Assembly: GCA_023150775.1 (NCBI GenBank)
Contig: JAKLKE010000004.1
Coordinates: 1 to 64,000, forward strand
Length of the DNA stretch: 64,000 bases
Reading direction: 5' to 3'
Source of the DNA: Myxococcota bacterium
GTDB lineage: Bacteria; Myxococcota_A; UBA796; CAJQPC01
Positions 9,603-18,266 of the stretch are shown here, piece by piece (the stretch's first letter is position 1; each line of letters starts with the position of its first letter). The notes under the pieces were generated by a model. The model made no database searches. It was not told the DNA's origin and worked only from the letters and a program-made list of their open reading frames with translations. Both the position numbers and the translations under genes were made by a program.

Positions 9603-9629
9603 CCGCGTGGAAAGTGCATGTCCACGCGG
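9603..9629 (-). terminator. Hairpin downstream of the P5C dehydrogenase gene
   Basis: Perfect 9-bp inverted repeat CCGCGTGGA-N9-TCCACGCGG; only a weak T-rich tract (TCTTCCTT) on the minus strand. Confidence 0.4.
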
Positions 9630-9666
9630 ATCTGTCTCCCGATTGACACGTCCAGGGCGCCGTCGC

Positions 9667-11286
9667 TCAGCCCTCTAAGAAGGGATAACGCCAGCTCCGG
9701 GGAGGCGCGAAGGTCTCCTTGATGGCCCGGGGGCTCACCCAACGCTGCAGGTTGAGCACCGAGCCGGCCTTGTCGTTCGTGCCCGAGGCCCGAGCCCCGC
9801 CGAAGGGCTGCTGGCCGACGACGGCGCCCGTGGGCTTGTCGTTGATGTAGAAGTTGCCCGCGGCGTTGCGCAGGCGGCCAAGCGCGAGGTTCACCGCGCC
9901 CCGGTCTTGGGAGAAGACCGCGCCGGTCAAGGCGTAGGGGCCCGTCGAGTCCACCAGGGTGAGGGTGTCCTCAAAACGGCGCTCGTCGTAGACATAGGCC
10001 GTGAGCACGGGCCCAAAGATCTCTTCAGTCATCAGGCGGTGGCCCGGGTCGTCCACCTGGACGAGGGTAGGCTCGATGAACCAGCCCTTCGTGCCGTCGT
10101 TGCCGCCGCCGCCGATCACCTGGCCCGTGGTCTTGCCCAGCGCCTGGTACTCGCTGATCTTGGCGAAGGAGCGGCGGTCGATGACGGCGCCGAAGAAGTT
10201 GCCGAAGTCGCGCACGTCGCCCATCTTCGCCTCGGCCATCATGCCGACGACCCGCTCGGAGACGGCGGGCCAGAGGTTCGACGGGATGTAGGCCCGAGAG
10301 GCGGCGCTGCACTTCTGGCCCTGGTACTCAAAGGCGCCGCGGAACATCGCCACGGCGAGGGCCTGCACATCCGCGCTGGGGTGGGCGAGGATGAAGTCTT
10401 TGCCGCCCGTCTCGCCGACGATGCGGGGGTAGGTGCGGTAGCGGGCGATGTTCTCGCCGATGCTCCGCCACATGGACTGGAACACCCCCGTCGAGCCGGT
10501 GAAATGCACCCCCGCCAAGGCGGGGTGACCGATGGCGATGTCGCCAACGTCCGAGCCCGCGCCGTGAACGAGGTTGATGACCCCCGGCGGCAGCCCGGCC
10601 TCTTGCATGAGCTTCATGAACAAGAAGGCCGAGAGCGCCTGGGTGCGGGCGGGCTTCCACAGGACGACGTTGCCCATCAAGGCCGGGGCCGTGGGCAGGT
10701 TCCCGGCGATGGACGTGAAGTTGAACGGGGTCACCGCGAAGACGAAGCCCTCCAGGGGGCGGTAGTCCATGCGGTTCCAGGTGCCAGGGCCCGAGAGCGG
10801 CTGGTCTTCTTGGAGCTTGCGGCCCCAGGCGACGTTGAAGCGTAAGAAGTCGATGAGCTCACAGGCGGCGTCGATCTCCGCCTGATGGCAGGTCTTGGCC
10901 TGGCCGAGCATCGTCGAGGCGTTGATGACGTCACGCCAGGGCCCAGCGAGCAGGTCCGCGGCCTTGAGGAAGATCGCCGCGCGCTCGGCGAAGGGCATCG
11001 CCGCCCAGGCCGGCTGGGCGTCCAAGGCCGAGGTGATGGCGCGCTCGACCTCGTGGGCCGGCGTGTAGTGGCAGTAGCCGAGGACGTGCTGGTGGTCACA
11101 GGGCATGGTGACCGGGTGGCGATGGCCCGAGAGCACGAGCTCCCCGTCGATGACCGCGCCCAGCTCTTGCTCTTCGCCCGCCATGGCGGTGAGCACCTGC
11201 TCCAGGCTCTTACGCTCGGGGCTGCCCGGGGCGTAGCCCTTCACGGGCTCGTTCTGCGGCGGCGGGGGGGTGAAGAGTCCGTCCAT
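9667..11286 (-). CDS. pruA: L-glutamate gamma-semialdehyde (1-pyrroline-5-carboxylate) dehydrogenase
   Basis: ALDH family: NRMDYRPLEGFVFAVTPFNFTSIAGNLPTAPALMGN, GETGGKDFILAH, YQGQKCSAASRAY, EEIFGPVLTAYVY. Confidence 0.92.
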   Translation of the reverse strand: MDGLFTPPPPQNEPVKGYAPGSPERKSLEQVLTAMAGEEQELGAVIDGELVLSGHRHPVTMPCDHQHVLGYCHYTPAHEVERAITSALDAQPAWAAMPFAERAAIFLKAADLLAGPWRDVINASTMLGQAKTCHQAEIDAACELIDFLRFNVAWGRKLQEDQPLSGPGTWNRMDYRPLEGFVFAVTPFNFTSIAGNLPTAPALMGNVVLWKPARTQALSAFLFMKLMQEAGLPPGVINLVHGAGSDVGDIAIGHPALAGVHFTGSTGVFQSMWRSIGENIARYRTYPRIVGETGGKDFILAHPSADVQALAVAMFRGAFEYQGQKCSAASRAYIPSNLWPAVSERVVGMMAEAKMGDVRDFGNFFGAVIDRRSFAKISEYQALGKTTGQVIGGGGNDGTKGWFIEPTLVQVDDPGHRLMTEEIFGPVLTAYVYDERRFEDTLTLVDSTGPYALTGAVFSQDRGAVNLALGRLRNAAGNFYINDKPTGAVVGQQPFGGARASGTNDKAGSVLNLQRWVSPRAIKETFAPPRSWRYPFLEG

Positions 11287-11345
11287 CGGTCGCTCCTGTC
11301 ATGCGGTTGGAGAGCCAGGAGCTTAACCCGCGGACGCCAGGGCGG

Positions 11346-11636
11346 TCAGGACGCGAGCTTGAAGTCCTCCAGGGCGTGACGCGCCTCGGGCTCACGCGGG
11401 GAGAAGGCGAGGGTGAGGGCGACCTTCACGAGCTCTGCGTCCTCTAGGTGCTTTCGCATCGCCCCCCAGATCTTCTCCTGGCGTTGATACTCCCGCAGCT
11501 CCTCAAAGCTGCTGTCGAGGATGAGCATGTAGATGTAGTCGCGAATGCCGTCAGCGAAGTATAAATCCACGTTGGGACCAAACTCTTCGTGCATCGCTTC
11601 GGTCAGCTTTTCGACGATGCGTGGATCGCTTGCCAT
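11346..11636 (-). CDS. Small protein with BolA-like pattern (hypothetical)
   Basis: 96 aa: IVEKLTEAMHEEFG...SFEELREYQRQEKIWGAMRKHLEDAELVKVALTLAFSPRE; only weak resemblance to BolA. Confidence 0.4.
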   Translation of the reverse strand: MASDPRIVEKLTEAMHEEFGPNVDLYFADGIRDYIYMLILDSSFEELREYQRQEKIWGAMRKHLEDAELVKVALTLAFSPREPEARHALEDFKLAS

Positions 11637-11643
11637 GTTTACC

Positions 11644-12102
11644 TCAGGAGTGTTTTGTAAACCGTACTACGATTTGGGCGGCCGCTTTGAAGTTTTCAGT
11701 GTCCAGCTGAGACCCTTTGTCAGGTGAATAGCGAAGCTCAGAGCTCCAACCATCTACCAAAGCGAGATGTTCCAGAACTCTCGAATTGGTCGACCGCGCG
11801 CTCGACTTCGATGCATCTCGAAGCCGAATGAAGCCAGGATGGAAGAAAGTAAGCCAAGATATCGTGTGCTTACGATGAATCTCAGGCATCTTGCTGAACC
11901 CAAAGCTCTTCTGAAGAACAGGGTTCAAGGCTTCGAGCGTATCGACGCCATACTCTTCCATGAGCCTGACCTTGATCGTCATCTCCACCCAATAGCCGTA
12001 GAGATAGATGGCCCCGAGCCATCGTTGGGTGCTGAGGAGCGCCTCCGCGTCCTCAAAACGCCGTAGAGACGCCGCCCGCATCGTCGTCAGACCACTGTAC
12101 AT
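11644..12102 (-). CDS. Hypothetical protein, HEPN-like N-terminal helices
   Basis: MYSGLTTMRAASLRRFEDAEALLSTQRWLGAIYLYGYWVEMTIKVRL; lower-GC gene. Confidence 0.5.
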   Translation of the reverse strand: MYSGLTTMRAASLRRFEDAEALLSTQRWLGAIYLYGYWVEMTIKVRLMEEYGVDTLEALNPVLQKSFGFSKMPEIHRKHTISWLTFFHPGFIRLRDASKSSARSTNSRVLEHLALVDGWSSELRYSPDKGSQLDTENFKAAAQIVVRFTKHS

Positions 12103-12151
12103 CCATCGCTCCTGTCTCGGAGGGGTCGTACAACTCCTATCGGCTATGCCA

Positions 12152-12196
12152 CAACCCGTCAACAAGACGATCACCAATCTGGCAATTCCGTCAATC
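12152..12196 (+). repeat. Dispersed direct repeat, copy C
   Basis: CAACCCGTCAACAAGACGATCACCAATCTGGCAATTCCGTCAATC; near-identical to 14370-14415. Confidence 0.7.
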
Positions 12197-12213
12197 CCCC
12201 CGCCCGACCGGCG

Positions 12214-13605
12214 CTACCCGACCCAGGCGCCGTGGTAGGTCTCGGGCACGGCGTGGTCAAACCAGGCGACGCCGACGGGGCCGTCCTCGGGGCGCTCGCC
12301 GTCGAGCACACCGACGCCGCTGACCTGCTGGTGGCCGTCGTAGATGAGCGTCAGCGCCCACACGTCCTGCTCCTCGGGGCCACGCTTCACCGGCACGGGC
12401 TCGCTGCAGCGCCAGTGCGACGGCGGCACCCAGCCCCGATGCCGGCCCTCACGCCAGTCGAGCCGGGCGATCCCCTGCTCCTTCGCCCCCCAGACCGTCC
12501 AGATGCGCTCGGCGGTTCCGCCCTCGCGGTCGGGGTGGACCCGGGGGAACTCACAGCCTTGATCCCAGAGCTCCTCGCTGGAGAGGGTCCCGGCGGCGAG
12601 GTTGAGGGTCGCCCGGTGAATCCGCCCGGCGTCGCTCTCGGCGCTCACGTCGTCGGTCTCTTTGGCCAGCTCGTTCAGGTTCAGCCTGGGGTAACGAACG
12701 TAGTCCACCTGAATCTGCTCGTTCGACAAGGAGACGCCCTGGACGGGGTGGAAACTCCAGAAGGCCTCGGTGGTGAAGCGGCGCGGCTGGTCGGGGGCGT
12801 CGATGGGCACGACGATCACCTCGGTGCCGCGCTCGGGCTCCCACTGGAACAGGCTGGCGAGGTCGCCGAGGGCCAGCATGGCCTTGAAGACCTGCACGAC
12901 CGCCGGGGAGATGAAGAAGACGAGGTGCCCCTCGGTGACGATGAAGTCGTGGAGCATCACCGGGGCGCTCAGCGGGATGGCGCAGAGGCGCTTGACGGGC
13001 TCGCCGTCGGGCATGGCGTAGACGTCGAGGGTGGTCACCCGGCCGTAACGCAGCCCGAAGTTGTAGGTGGTGCGCCGGGCGTTGACCCGGTGGGGGTGCG
13101 CCGAGAACGTCCCGAGCAGCGCGCCGTCGAGGGTGGTCTCGCCGAGGGTCTCCAAGGTGTCGGGGTGGAGGACCGTGGGCAGCCCCGCCTCACACAGGGC
13201 CAAGAGCTGACCGCCGTGCCAGAAGACGCTCGTGTTGGCCGGGTTGCGGCTCTCACCCTTGAGCTGGTGGTAGAGGCGGGTGAGCCACGGCGCCCCAGAG
13301 CCGTAGAGGCGCCGACCGGCGGCGCGCTCACGCTTGAGGCCGTTGGTCTCGACGACCCGGGCGGCGCCCTGGGCGGCGCCGTCACCAAAACGCACCGCCG
13401 AGATCACCCCATCGGCCTCAAAGGCGTGCCGCAGGCGCTTGCCGTGCAGCTCAAAGAGCCCGGGGCCGTTGCGGTAGAGGGTGCCGTGAAGCCCCTCGGG
13501 CAGACGACCCTCGACACGCAGCGGCTCGAAGCCGTGGCCGCGGGAGAGGTTGTTGTTCAGCGGCCGCCAGTCGGTCGGGAGCTTGGCTTGAGCGTTCATA
13601 GGCAC
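12214..13605 (-). CDS. Carotenoid oxygenase (RPE65/CCD) family protein
   Basis: GTLYRNGPGLFELHGKRLRHAFEADGVISAVRFGDG...FSAHPHRVNARRTTYNFGLRYG...MLHDFIVTEGHLVFF. Confidence 0.85.
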   Translation of the reverse strand: MPMNAQAKLPTDWRPLNNNLSRGHGFEPLRVEGRLPEGLHGTLYRNGPGLFELHGKRLRHAFEADGVISAVRFGDGAAQGAARVVETNGLKRERAAGRRLYGSGAPWLTRLYHQLKGESRNPANTSVFWHGGQLLALCEAGLPTVLHPDTLETLGETTLDGALLGTFSAHPHRVNARRTTYNFGLRYGRVTTLDVYAMPDGEPVKRLCAIPLSAPVMLHDFIVTEGHLVFFISPAVVQVFKAMLALGDLASLFQWEPERGTEVIVVPIDAPDQPRRFTTEAFWSFHPVQGVSLSNEQIQVDYVRYPRLNLNELAKETDDVSAESDAGRIHRATLNLAAGTLSSEELWDQGCEFPRVHPDREGGTAERIWTVWGAKEQGIARLDWREGRHRGWVPPSHWRCSEPVPVKRGPEEQDVWALTLIYDGHQQVSGVGVLDGERPEDGPVGVAWFDHAVPETYHGAWVG

Positions 13606-13629
13606 GTCCAGGGTGTTGTTGTTCCTCAG

Positions 13630-13646
13630 TGTAAACGACGTTTACA
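13630..13646. promoter_or_regulatory. Palindromic operator between divergent carotenoid oxygenase and TetR genes
   Basis: Perfect palindrome TGTAAACG-A-CGTTTACA in the intergenic region. Confidence 0.7.
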
Positions 13647-13717
13647 ATGTGGTCAACGCTTATTTAAATGACGCGGCGACCGTTGACCGCCCCCCACGAC
13701 ACGCTAAGAGCCTGCCG

Positions 13718-14461
13718 ATGCCCCACGAACGTTACCATCACGGCGATCTCCGGCGCGCGCTGCTCGACGCGGCGATGGCGCTGATCGAAGAGAACGGCGG
13801 CCCCCACGGCTGGTCGCTCCGAGAGGCCGCCCGCCGCGCGGGGGTCTCGCCGGGGGCGCCCTACCGTCACTTTGAGGACAAACAGGCGCTCTTGGTGGCC
13901 CTGGGTGTGGAGGGGCTGGAGCGCCTGAACGCCCTGTGCGCTGAAGAGGCCGCCGCCCGCGAGGCCGATCCGCTCTCCCAGTTCCGGGCCATGGGCATCG
14001 CCACGGTGCGCTTCGCCGCGCACAACCCGGTCCATTACCGGGTCATGAACCTGCCCGAGGTCTTGACGGCCCTCAAGCCGCAGCTCCAGCCCGCCCAGGA
14101 TCGTGTGGACGCTATGGTGGACGCGGCGGTCGCCCAGCCCGGGGTGCGGCTCGACGACGCCGCGCTGTTGAGCCTCGCGGGCCAGGCCATGGTCTACGGC
14201 ATCGCCCGCATGTTTGTGGACGGCCACTTCGCGGCGATGGGCGTCGGCCCAGAGCAGGCGGAGCCCCTCGCTGCGCGCCTCACGGAGATCTTGGGCACCG
14301 GCTTCTTCGCCTCAGGCGCCGCGCAGACGACGGCGGTCCAGGCGGGCCTCGCCGAGGGTGAGCCTGATCCAACCCGACAACAGCCCGATCACCAATCTGT
14401 CAATTCCGTCAAATCGGTTGGCCCCGGCGAGGATCTCAGCTATGATCCCGACGCTCTCTGA
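13718..14461 (+). CDS. TetR family transcriptional regulator
   Basis: MPHERYHHGDLRRALLDAAMALIEENGGPHGWSLREAARRAGVSPGAPYRHFEDKQALLVAL. Confidence 0.88.
   Translation: MPHERYHHGDLRRALLDAAMALIEENGGPHGWSLREAARRAGVSPGAPYRHFEDKQALLVALGVEGLERLNALCAEEAAAREADPLSQFRAMGIATVRFAAHNPVHYRVMNLPEVLTALKPQLQPAQDRVDAMVDAAVAQPGVRLDDAALLSLAGQAMVYGIARMFVDGHFAAMGVGPEQAEPLAARLTEILGTGFFASGAAQTTAVQAGLAEGEPDPTRQQPDHQSVNSVKSVGPGEDLSYDPDAL
14370..14415 (+). repeat. Dispersed direct repeat, copy D
   Basis: CAACCCGACAACAGCCCGATCACCAATCTGTCAATTCCGTCAAATC; overlaps the 3-prime end of the TetR ORF. Confidence 0.7.
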
Positions 14462-14473
14462 CAACCCAACCGC

Positions 14474-14652
14474 ATGAGGTGCCTCACGGCGACGCCGTGG
14501 GGTGAAACGGGAAGTCGGTAGGGCCTTTGGGCCGATTCCGACGCGGCCCCCGCCACTGTGACCAGGGACGTCCTCCGCATATGCCACTGCGCCATCGGCG
14601 CGGGAAGGCGCGGAGAGACGGCTTGACCTGGGAGCCAGGAGACCGGCCTCAT
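14474..14652 (+). promoter_or_regulatory. Cobalamin (B12) riboswitch
   Basis: gaggtgcctcacggc...ggtgaaacgggaagtcggt...ccgattccgacgcggcccccgccactgtgacc...gccactgcgccatcggcgcgggaaggcg...gacctgggagccaggagaccggcc; upstream of a BtuB-like receptor. Confidence 0.93.
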
Positions 14653-14740
14653 CGCGACGACACGACCGCTCTCCGGGGATGGAGGGCCGGGCTCCTCCGC
14701 GTTCGCGGGCGCTCGGCGCTGCCTTGAGGGCGGAGGACTC

Positions 14741-16813
14741 ATGACGCTCTTCGCCCTGCTCTCGTTTTCCGCCGCCTTCGCCCAGGAGGAGGGGCCACGC
14801 TCTGCCCCGGCGGAGGGGGAGGTGCCGGGCGCGGAGATCACCGTCGAGGCCCAGGCCCCCGGCGCCCGCGCCCTGGACGACCCCACGAGCGTCACGATCA
14901 TCGACGTCGACGAGCGCCTCTCCGCCGCCGCGGACCTCGCCGACGTCATCGAGACGGCCACGGGCACCACCGTCGTGCAGCTCGGCGGCCTGGGCGATCT
15001 CAGCGCGGTGAGCATCCGCGGGTCGAGCCTACGCCAGGTGCAGGTCTTCCTCGACGGCGTGCCCTTAAACCCCGATGGCAGCGCCGTCGTGAACCTCTCC
15101 GAGCTGCCGCTCCAGGCCTTCTCCCGGGTCGAGGTCTACCGAGGCAACGCCCCGCCGCTCTTCGCCGCCGCGCCCATGGGCGGGGTGATCAACCTCGTGA
15201 GCCAGCCCGGCGCGCCCGCGCCCAGGGCCCGGGCCTCTGTGGGCAGCTACGGCACGCTCCAGGGCGGCGCTTCAGGGGGGGCGAGCGCCCAGCGCTGGGG
15301 GGGTCAGACCGACCTCTGGCTCATCGCTGAAGGGATGCGCACCCGCGGCGACTTCGACGCCTTCTCCGACAACGCCACGCCCTACAACCCCCTCGACGAC
15401 GACCTCGGCCCCCGGCTCAACAACCAGAAGGCCCAGGTGATGACCCACGCCCGGGCCCGCTACATCGGCGCCTCGGGCCGGGTGACCTTGGTCTCCAGCC
15501 TCTTGCAGCGCGGCGAGGGCCTGCCCGGCCCCGTCGAGAGCCCCGCCGTCCGCGCCCAGCTCGACACCACCCGCCACGTCGGCGTGCTGGAGGCCGAGCG
15601 CTGCGGTGAGCTGGCCATCGCCCAGGCCCGGGCCTTCCGCACCGACCGCGTCGAACGTTTTGATGACCGCGACGGCGAGCTGGGCAGCGGCGGGCTCCAC
15701 CAGCAGAGCGCCTTCGCCACCACGGGCCTGCTCCTCCACGGCGCCTGGGCCCCAGCACCCTGGGTCAACCCCAGCCTCACCCTGAGCGGCCGCGTCGATG
15801 GCGTCACCCAGACCGACCTCACGAGCGGCGAAGCGGACGATCCCCGGCGCCGCCTCGCCGGATCCGCGGCCTTGGCCCTGCCGATGCACCTCGGCGACGG
15901 CGTCTGGGAGCTGAGCCCGGTGCTCCAAGGCCAAGCCCTCAACTCCCGGGCGATCGGCGCCGTGCCCGTCACGGAGCTGCCGATCGTGGAGGAGGGTGAG
16001 CACCTGCTTCTGGCGTTCACCCCGCGTCTGGGCGTCTCTGTGCAGCCGACGAGCTGGCTCGCGCTGCGCACAAACGCCGGGCGATTTCTGCGCGCGCCCG
16101 ACTTCACCGAGCTGTTCGGTGAGCGCGGCGCGATTCAAGGAAACCCCAGCTTGCGCCCCGAGCGGGGGGTGCAGGCCGACCTCGGCGCCCGAGCCCAGTG
16201 GACGCCGGCCTGGGGCGCGGTGTGGCTCGACGCCGCCGGCTTTATCAACCAGGCCGAAGACCTCATCGTGCTCGTGCAGAACGCCCAGCGCAGCTCGGTT
16301 CCGGTCAATCTCGGCGAGGCCCGCACCGTCGGCGCCGAGCTGGCCCTCACGCTCACTGTGCTGGATCGCCTCGACAGCCAGACCAACCTCACCTGGACCC
16401 GCTCCGAGAGCCTCGTGGACCGCCCCGAGCTCTACAAAAACCAGCTCCCCCGGGTGCCGGTCTGGGAGCTGAGCCAGGCGACGAGCGCGCAGATTGTGCC
16501 CGCCCTGCGGATTGGGCACACCTGGAGCTATGTGGACGGCAACTACTGGGACGCGACGAATTTTTATGAGGCCGCTCCGAGGGCCATTCACGGCGCCTTC
16601 GCCCGGCTGACCGTAGATAGTCTCTCCGCCGAGCTCTCTGTGCTCAACCTCACCGATCGAATCACCCAGGTCGTCGATCGATCCCCCACAGACCCAGACG
16701 ACGACGCCCTCATCGTGGCGCCGATGACCGACTTCGTGGGCTACCCCCTCGCCGGGCGCACCCTGATGTTCACCTTACGCTGGGCCCCCGAAGGCCCAGA
16801 GGAGACACCATGA
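14741..16813 (+). CDS. btuB: TonB-dependent outer membrane receptor, vitamin B12 (BtuB-like)
   Basis: Plug domain DLSAVSIRGSSLRQVQVFLDGVPLN...FSRVEVYRGNAPPLFAAAPMGGVINLVSQ; preceded by a B12 riboswitch. Confidence 0.88.
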   Translation: MTLFALLSFSAAFAQEEGPRSAPAEGEVPGAEITVEAQAPGARALDDPTSVTIIDVDERLSAAADLADVIETATGTTVVQLGGLGDLSAVSIRGSSLRQVQVFLDGVPLNPDGSAVVNLSELPLQAFSRVEVYRGNAPPLFAAAPMGGVINLVSQPGAPAPRARASVGSYGTLQGGASGGASAQRWGGQTDLWLIAEGMRTRGDFDAFSDNATPYNPLDDDLGPRLNNQKAQVMTHARARYIGASGRVTLVSSLLQRGEGLPGPVESPAVRAQLDTTRHVGVLEAERCGELAIAQARAFRTDRVERFDDRDGELGSGGLHQQSAFATTGLLLHGAWAPAPWVNPSLTLSGRVDGVTQTDLTSGEADDPRRRLAGSAALALPMHLGDGVWELSPVLQGQALNSRAIGAVPVTELPIVEEGEHLLLAFTPRLGVSVQPTSWLALRTNAGRFLRAPDFTELFGERGAIQGNPSLRPERGVQADLGARAQWTPAWGAVWLDAAGFINQAEDLIVLVQNAQRSSVPVNLGEARTVGAELALTLTVLDRLDSQTNLTWTRSESLVDRPELYKNQLPRVPVWELSQATSAQIVPALRIGHTWSYVDGNYWDATNFYEAAPRAIHGAFARLTVDSLSAELSVLNLTDRITQVVDRSPTDPDDDALIVAPMTDFVGYPLAGRTLMFTLRWAPEGPEETP

Positions 16814-17910
16814 CCGTCTTTTCTCTCACGCGCTGGACGGCCCTCGCCAGCCTGGGCCTCATCGCCTGCAAAGACGCCGACGACGGCCTCCTCGACGACA
16901 CAGACGCCACGGCAGACGGCGCGCTGGCCGTCATCACCACCGTCGCCCAAGACTACGCCACGGGGGGATTCGCCACGGTGTCCCTCGACGACTGGACGGT
17001 GAACGACGGCCTCTTCTTGACGACGGGCGACGCCGCGCTGAGCGTTGACGCCGGGGTGATCTACCAGATCAACCGCTACGGATACGACAACCTGCGGCGC
17101 TACACCCCGGGTGAGTGGGCGGCGCCGATGTGGGAGCGCAGCACCGGAGATCGCACAAACCCCTACGACGCCGCCACCTGCGCCGGCAAGCTCTTCGTGA
17201 GCCTGTACAATGACGACGCCTTGGCCGTGCTGGACCCCATGACCGGGGATCTGCTCAGCGAGGTGGATCTCAGCGAGGCCGTGATTCAGGGCGGGCCAGA
17301 GTCCGAGGCCACGGAGCTGATCGTGCGGGGTGACGCCCTCTATGTGGCGCTCAACGGCCTCGATCAGGCGAACGGCTGGGCGAGCGTCGGCGGCGCGGTG
17401 GTGGAGGTGGACTGTGTGGGTGAGACGGTCACCGGGCGCTGGGCCGTGGGCGGCAACACCCAGCTCCACGACTGGGACGGCGCGGGCCTGCTCGTCTCCT
17501 CCGAGTCCATCGACGGCGCCGGGGCCGGGGTGTGGTCGCTAGACCCCGACGAGGACGAGCTCACGAAGCTCATCGACGGCGACCGCCTCGGCGGGGCCAT
17601 CAGCGACGTGGCGGCCTCGGGCGCGGACGCCTTGATCCTCACCCCCTCGGCGGACTACGCCACATACACCATGACCTGCGCGGATCTGGGCACGGGCGCG
17701 CTCACCGAGCTCGGCAGCTTCTCCGAATATCTGCCCAAGGTCGAGGTGAACGATCGGGGCGAGGCCTGGGTGATCGCCCGCTGGGGCTGGGCGGATCCGG
17801 CGAACGACAAGCCGGGGATCTACGTCGTGGACCTGGCGAGCTGCGCGCTCAAGAACGCCGAGGACCCGATCACCTTCACCTTGGCGCCCTACGATCTGGA
17901 CTGGTTGTGA
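16810..17910 (+). CDS. Beta-propeller-like lipoprotein, translationally coupled to btuB (possible BtuG-type cobalamin-binding partner)
   Basis: Lipobox SLGLIAC; repeated propeller-like blades (YQINRYGYDNLRRY, GKLFVSLYNDDALAVLDPMTGDLLSEVDL, GDALYVALNGLDQANGW); ATGA overlap with btuB. Confidence 0.65.
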   Translation: MTVFSLTRWTALASLGLIACKDADDGLLDDTDATADGALAVITTVAQDYATGGFATVSLDDWTVNDGLFLTTGDAALSVDAGVIYQINRYGYDNLRRYTPGEWAAPMWERSTGDRTNPYDAATCAGKLFVSLYNDDALAVLDPMTGDLLSEVDLSEAVIQGGPESEATELIVRGDALYVALNGLDQANGWASVGGAVVEVDCVGETVTGRWAVGGNTQLHDWDGAGLLVSSESIDGAGAGVWSLDPDEDELTKLIDGDRLGGAISDVAASGADALILTPSADYATYTMTCADLGTGALTELGSFSEYLPKVEVNDRGEAWVIARWGWADPANDKPGIYVVDLASCALKNAEDPITFTLAPYDLDWL

Positions 17911-17915
17911 TCGGG

Positions 17916-18266
17916 ATGAGGCGCCGCCGCATAACGAGCCTGCTCGGCCTCGTGGTCTTTTTTGTGGGCTGTGTGCCCGAGGCGCCCGAGGCCTGCCTCA
18001 CCCTCTGCGACGCCGTCGTCGAGGCCACGAGCGCCTGCTTAGAGGCCGAGGAGCTCACCTGGACGGCCAAAGGATATGACGACGAGGCCGCCTTCTTGTC
18101 GTCGTGTGAGACCTGGGCCTGGGAGCAGGCGCAGCTCGCCCAAGGGGACTTGGACGAGCTTCAGGGGGCCTGCGCGGCGTCCGAGACGGCGGTGCGGGCT
18201 TTGCCGACGCCGCCGTCTTGCGCGGAGATCACTGAGACGCGCTGGTCGTCGCCGTCTTGGGAGTGA
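17916..18266 (+). CDS. Small Cys-rich lipoprotein
   Basis: MRRRRITSLLGLVVFFVGC lipobox plus six further cysteines; 5 nt after the preceding stop. Confidence 0.6.
   Translation: MRRRRITSLLGLVVFFVGCVPEAPEACLTLCDAVVEATSACLEAEELTWTAKGYDDEAAFLSSCETWAWEQAQLAQGDLDELQGACAASETAVRALPTPPSCAEITETRWSSPSWE

Noticed and set aside
12232-13671. 479-aa plus-strand ORF antisense to the carotenoid oxygenase
   Set aside because: Shadow ORF; spans the palindromic operator and the divergent promoter region.
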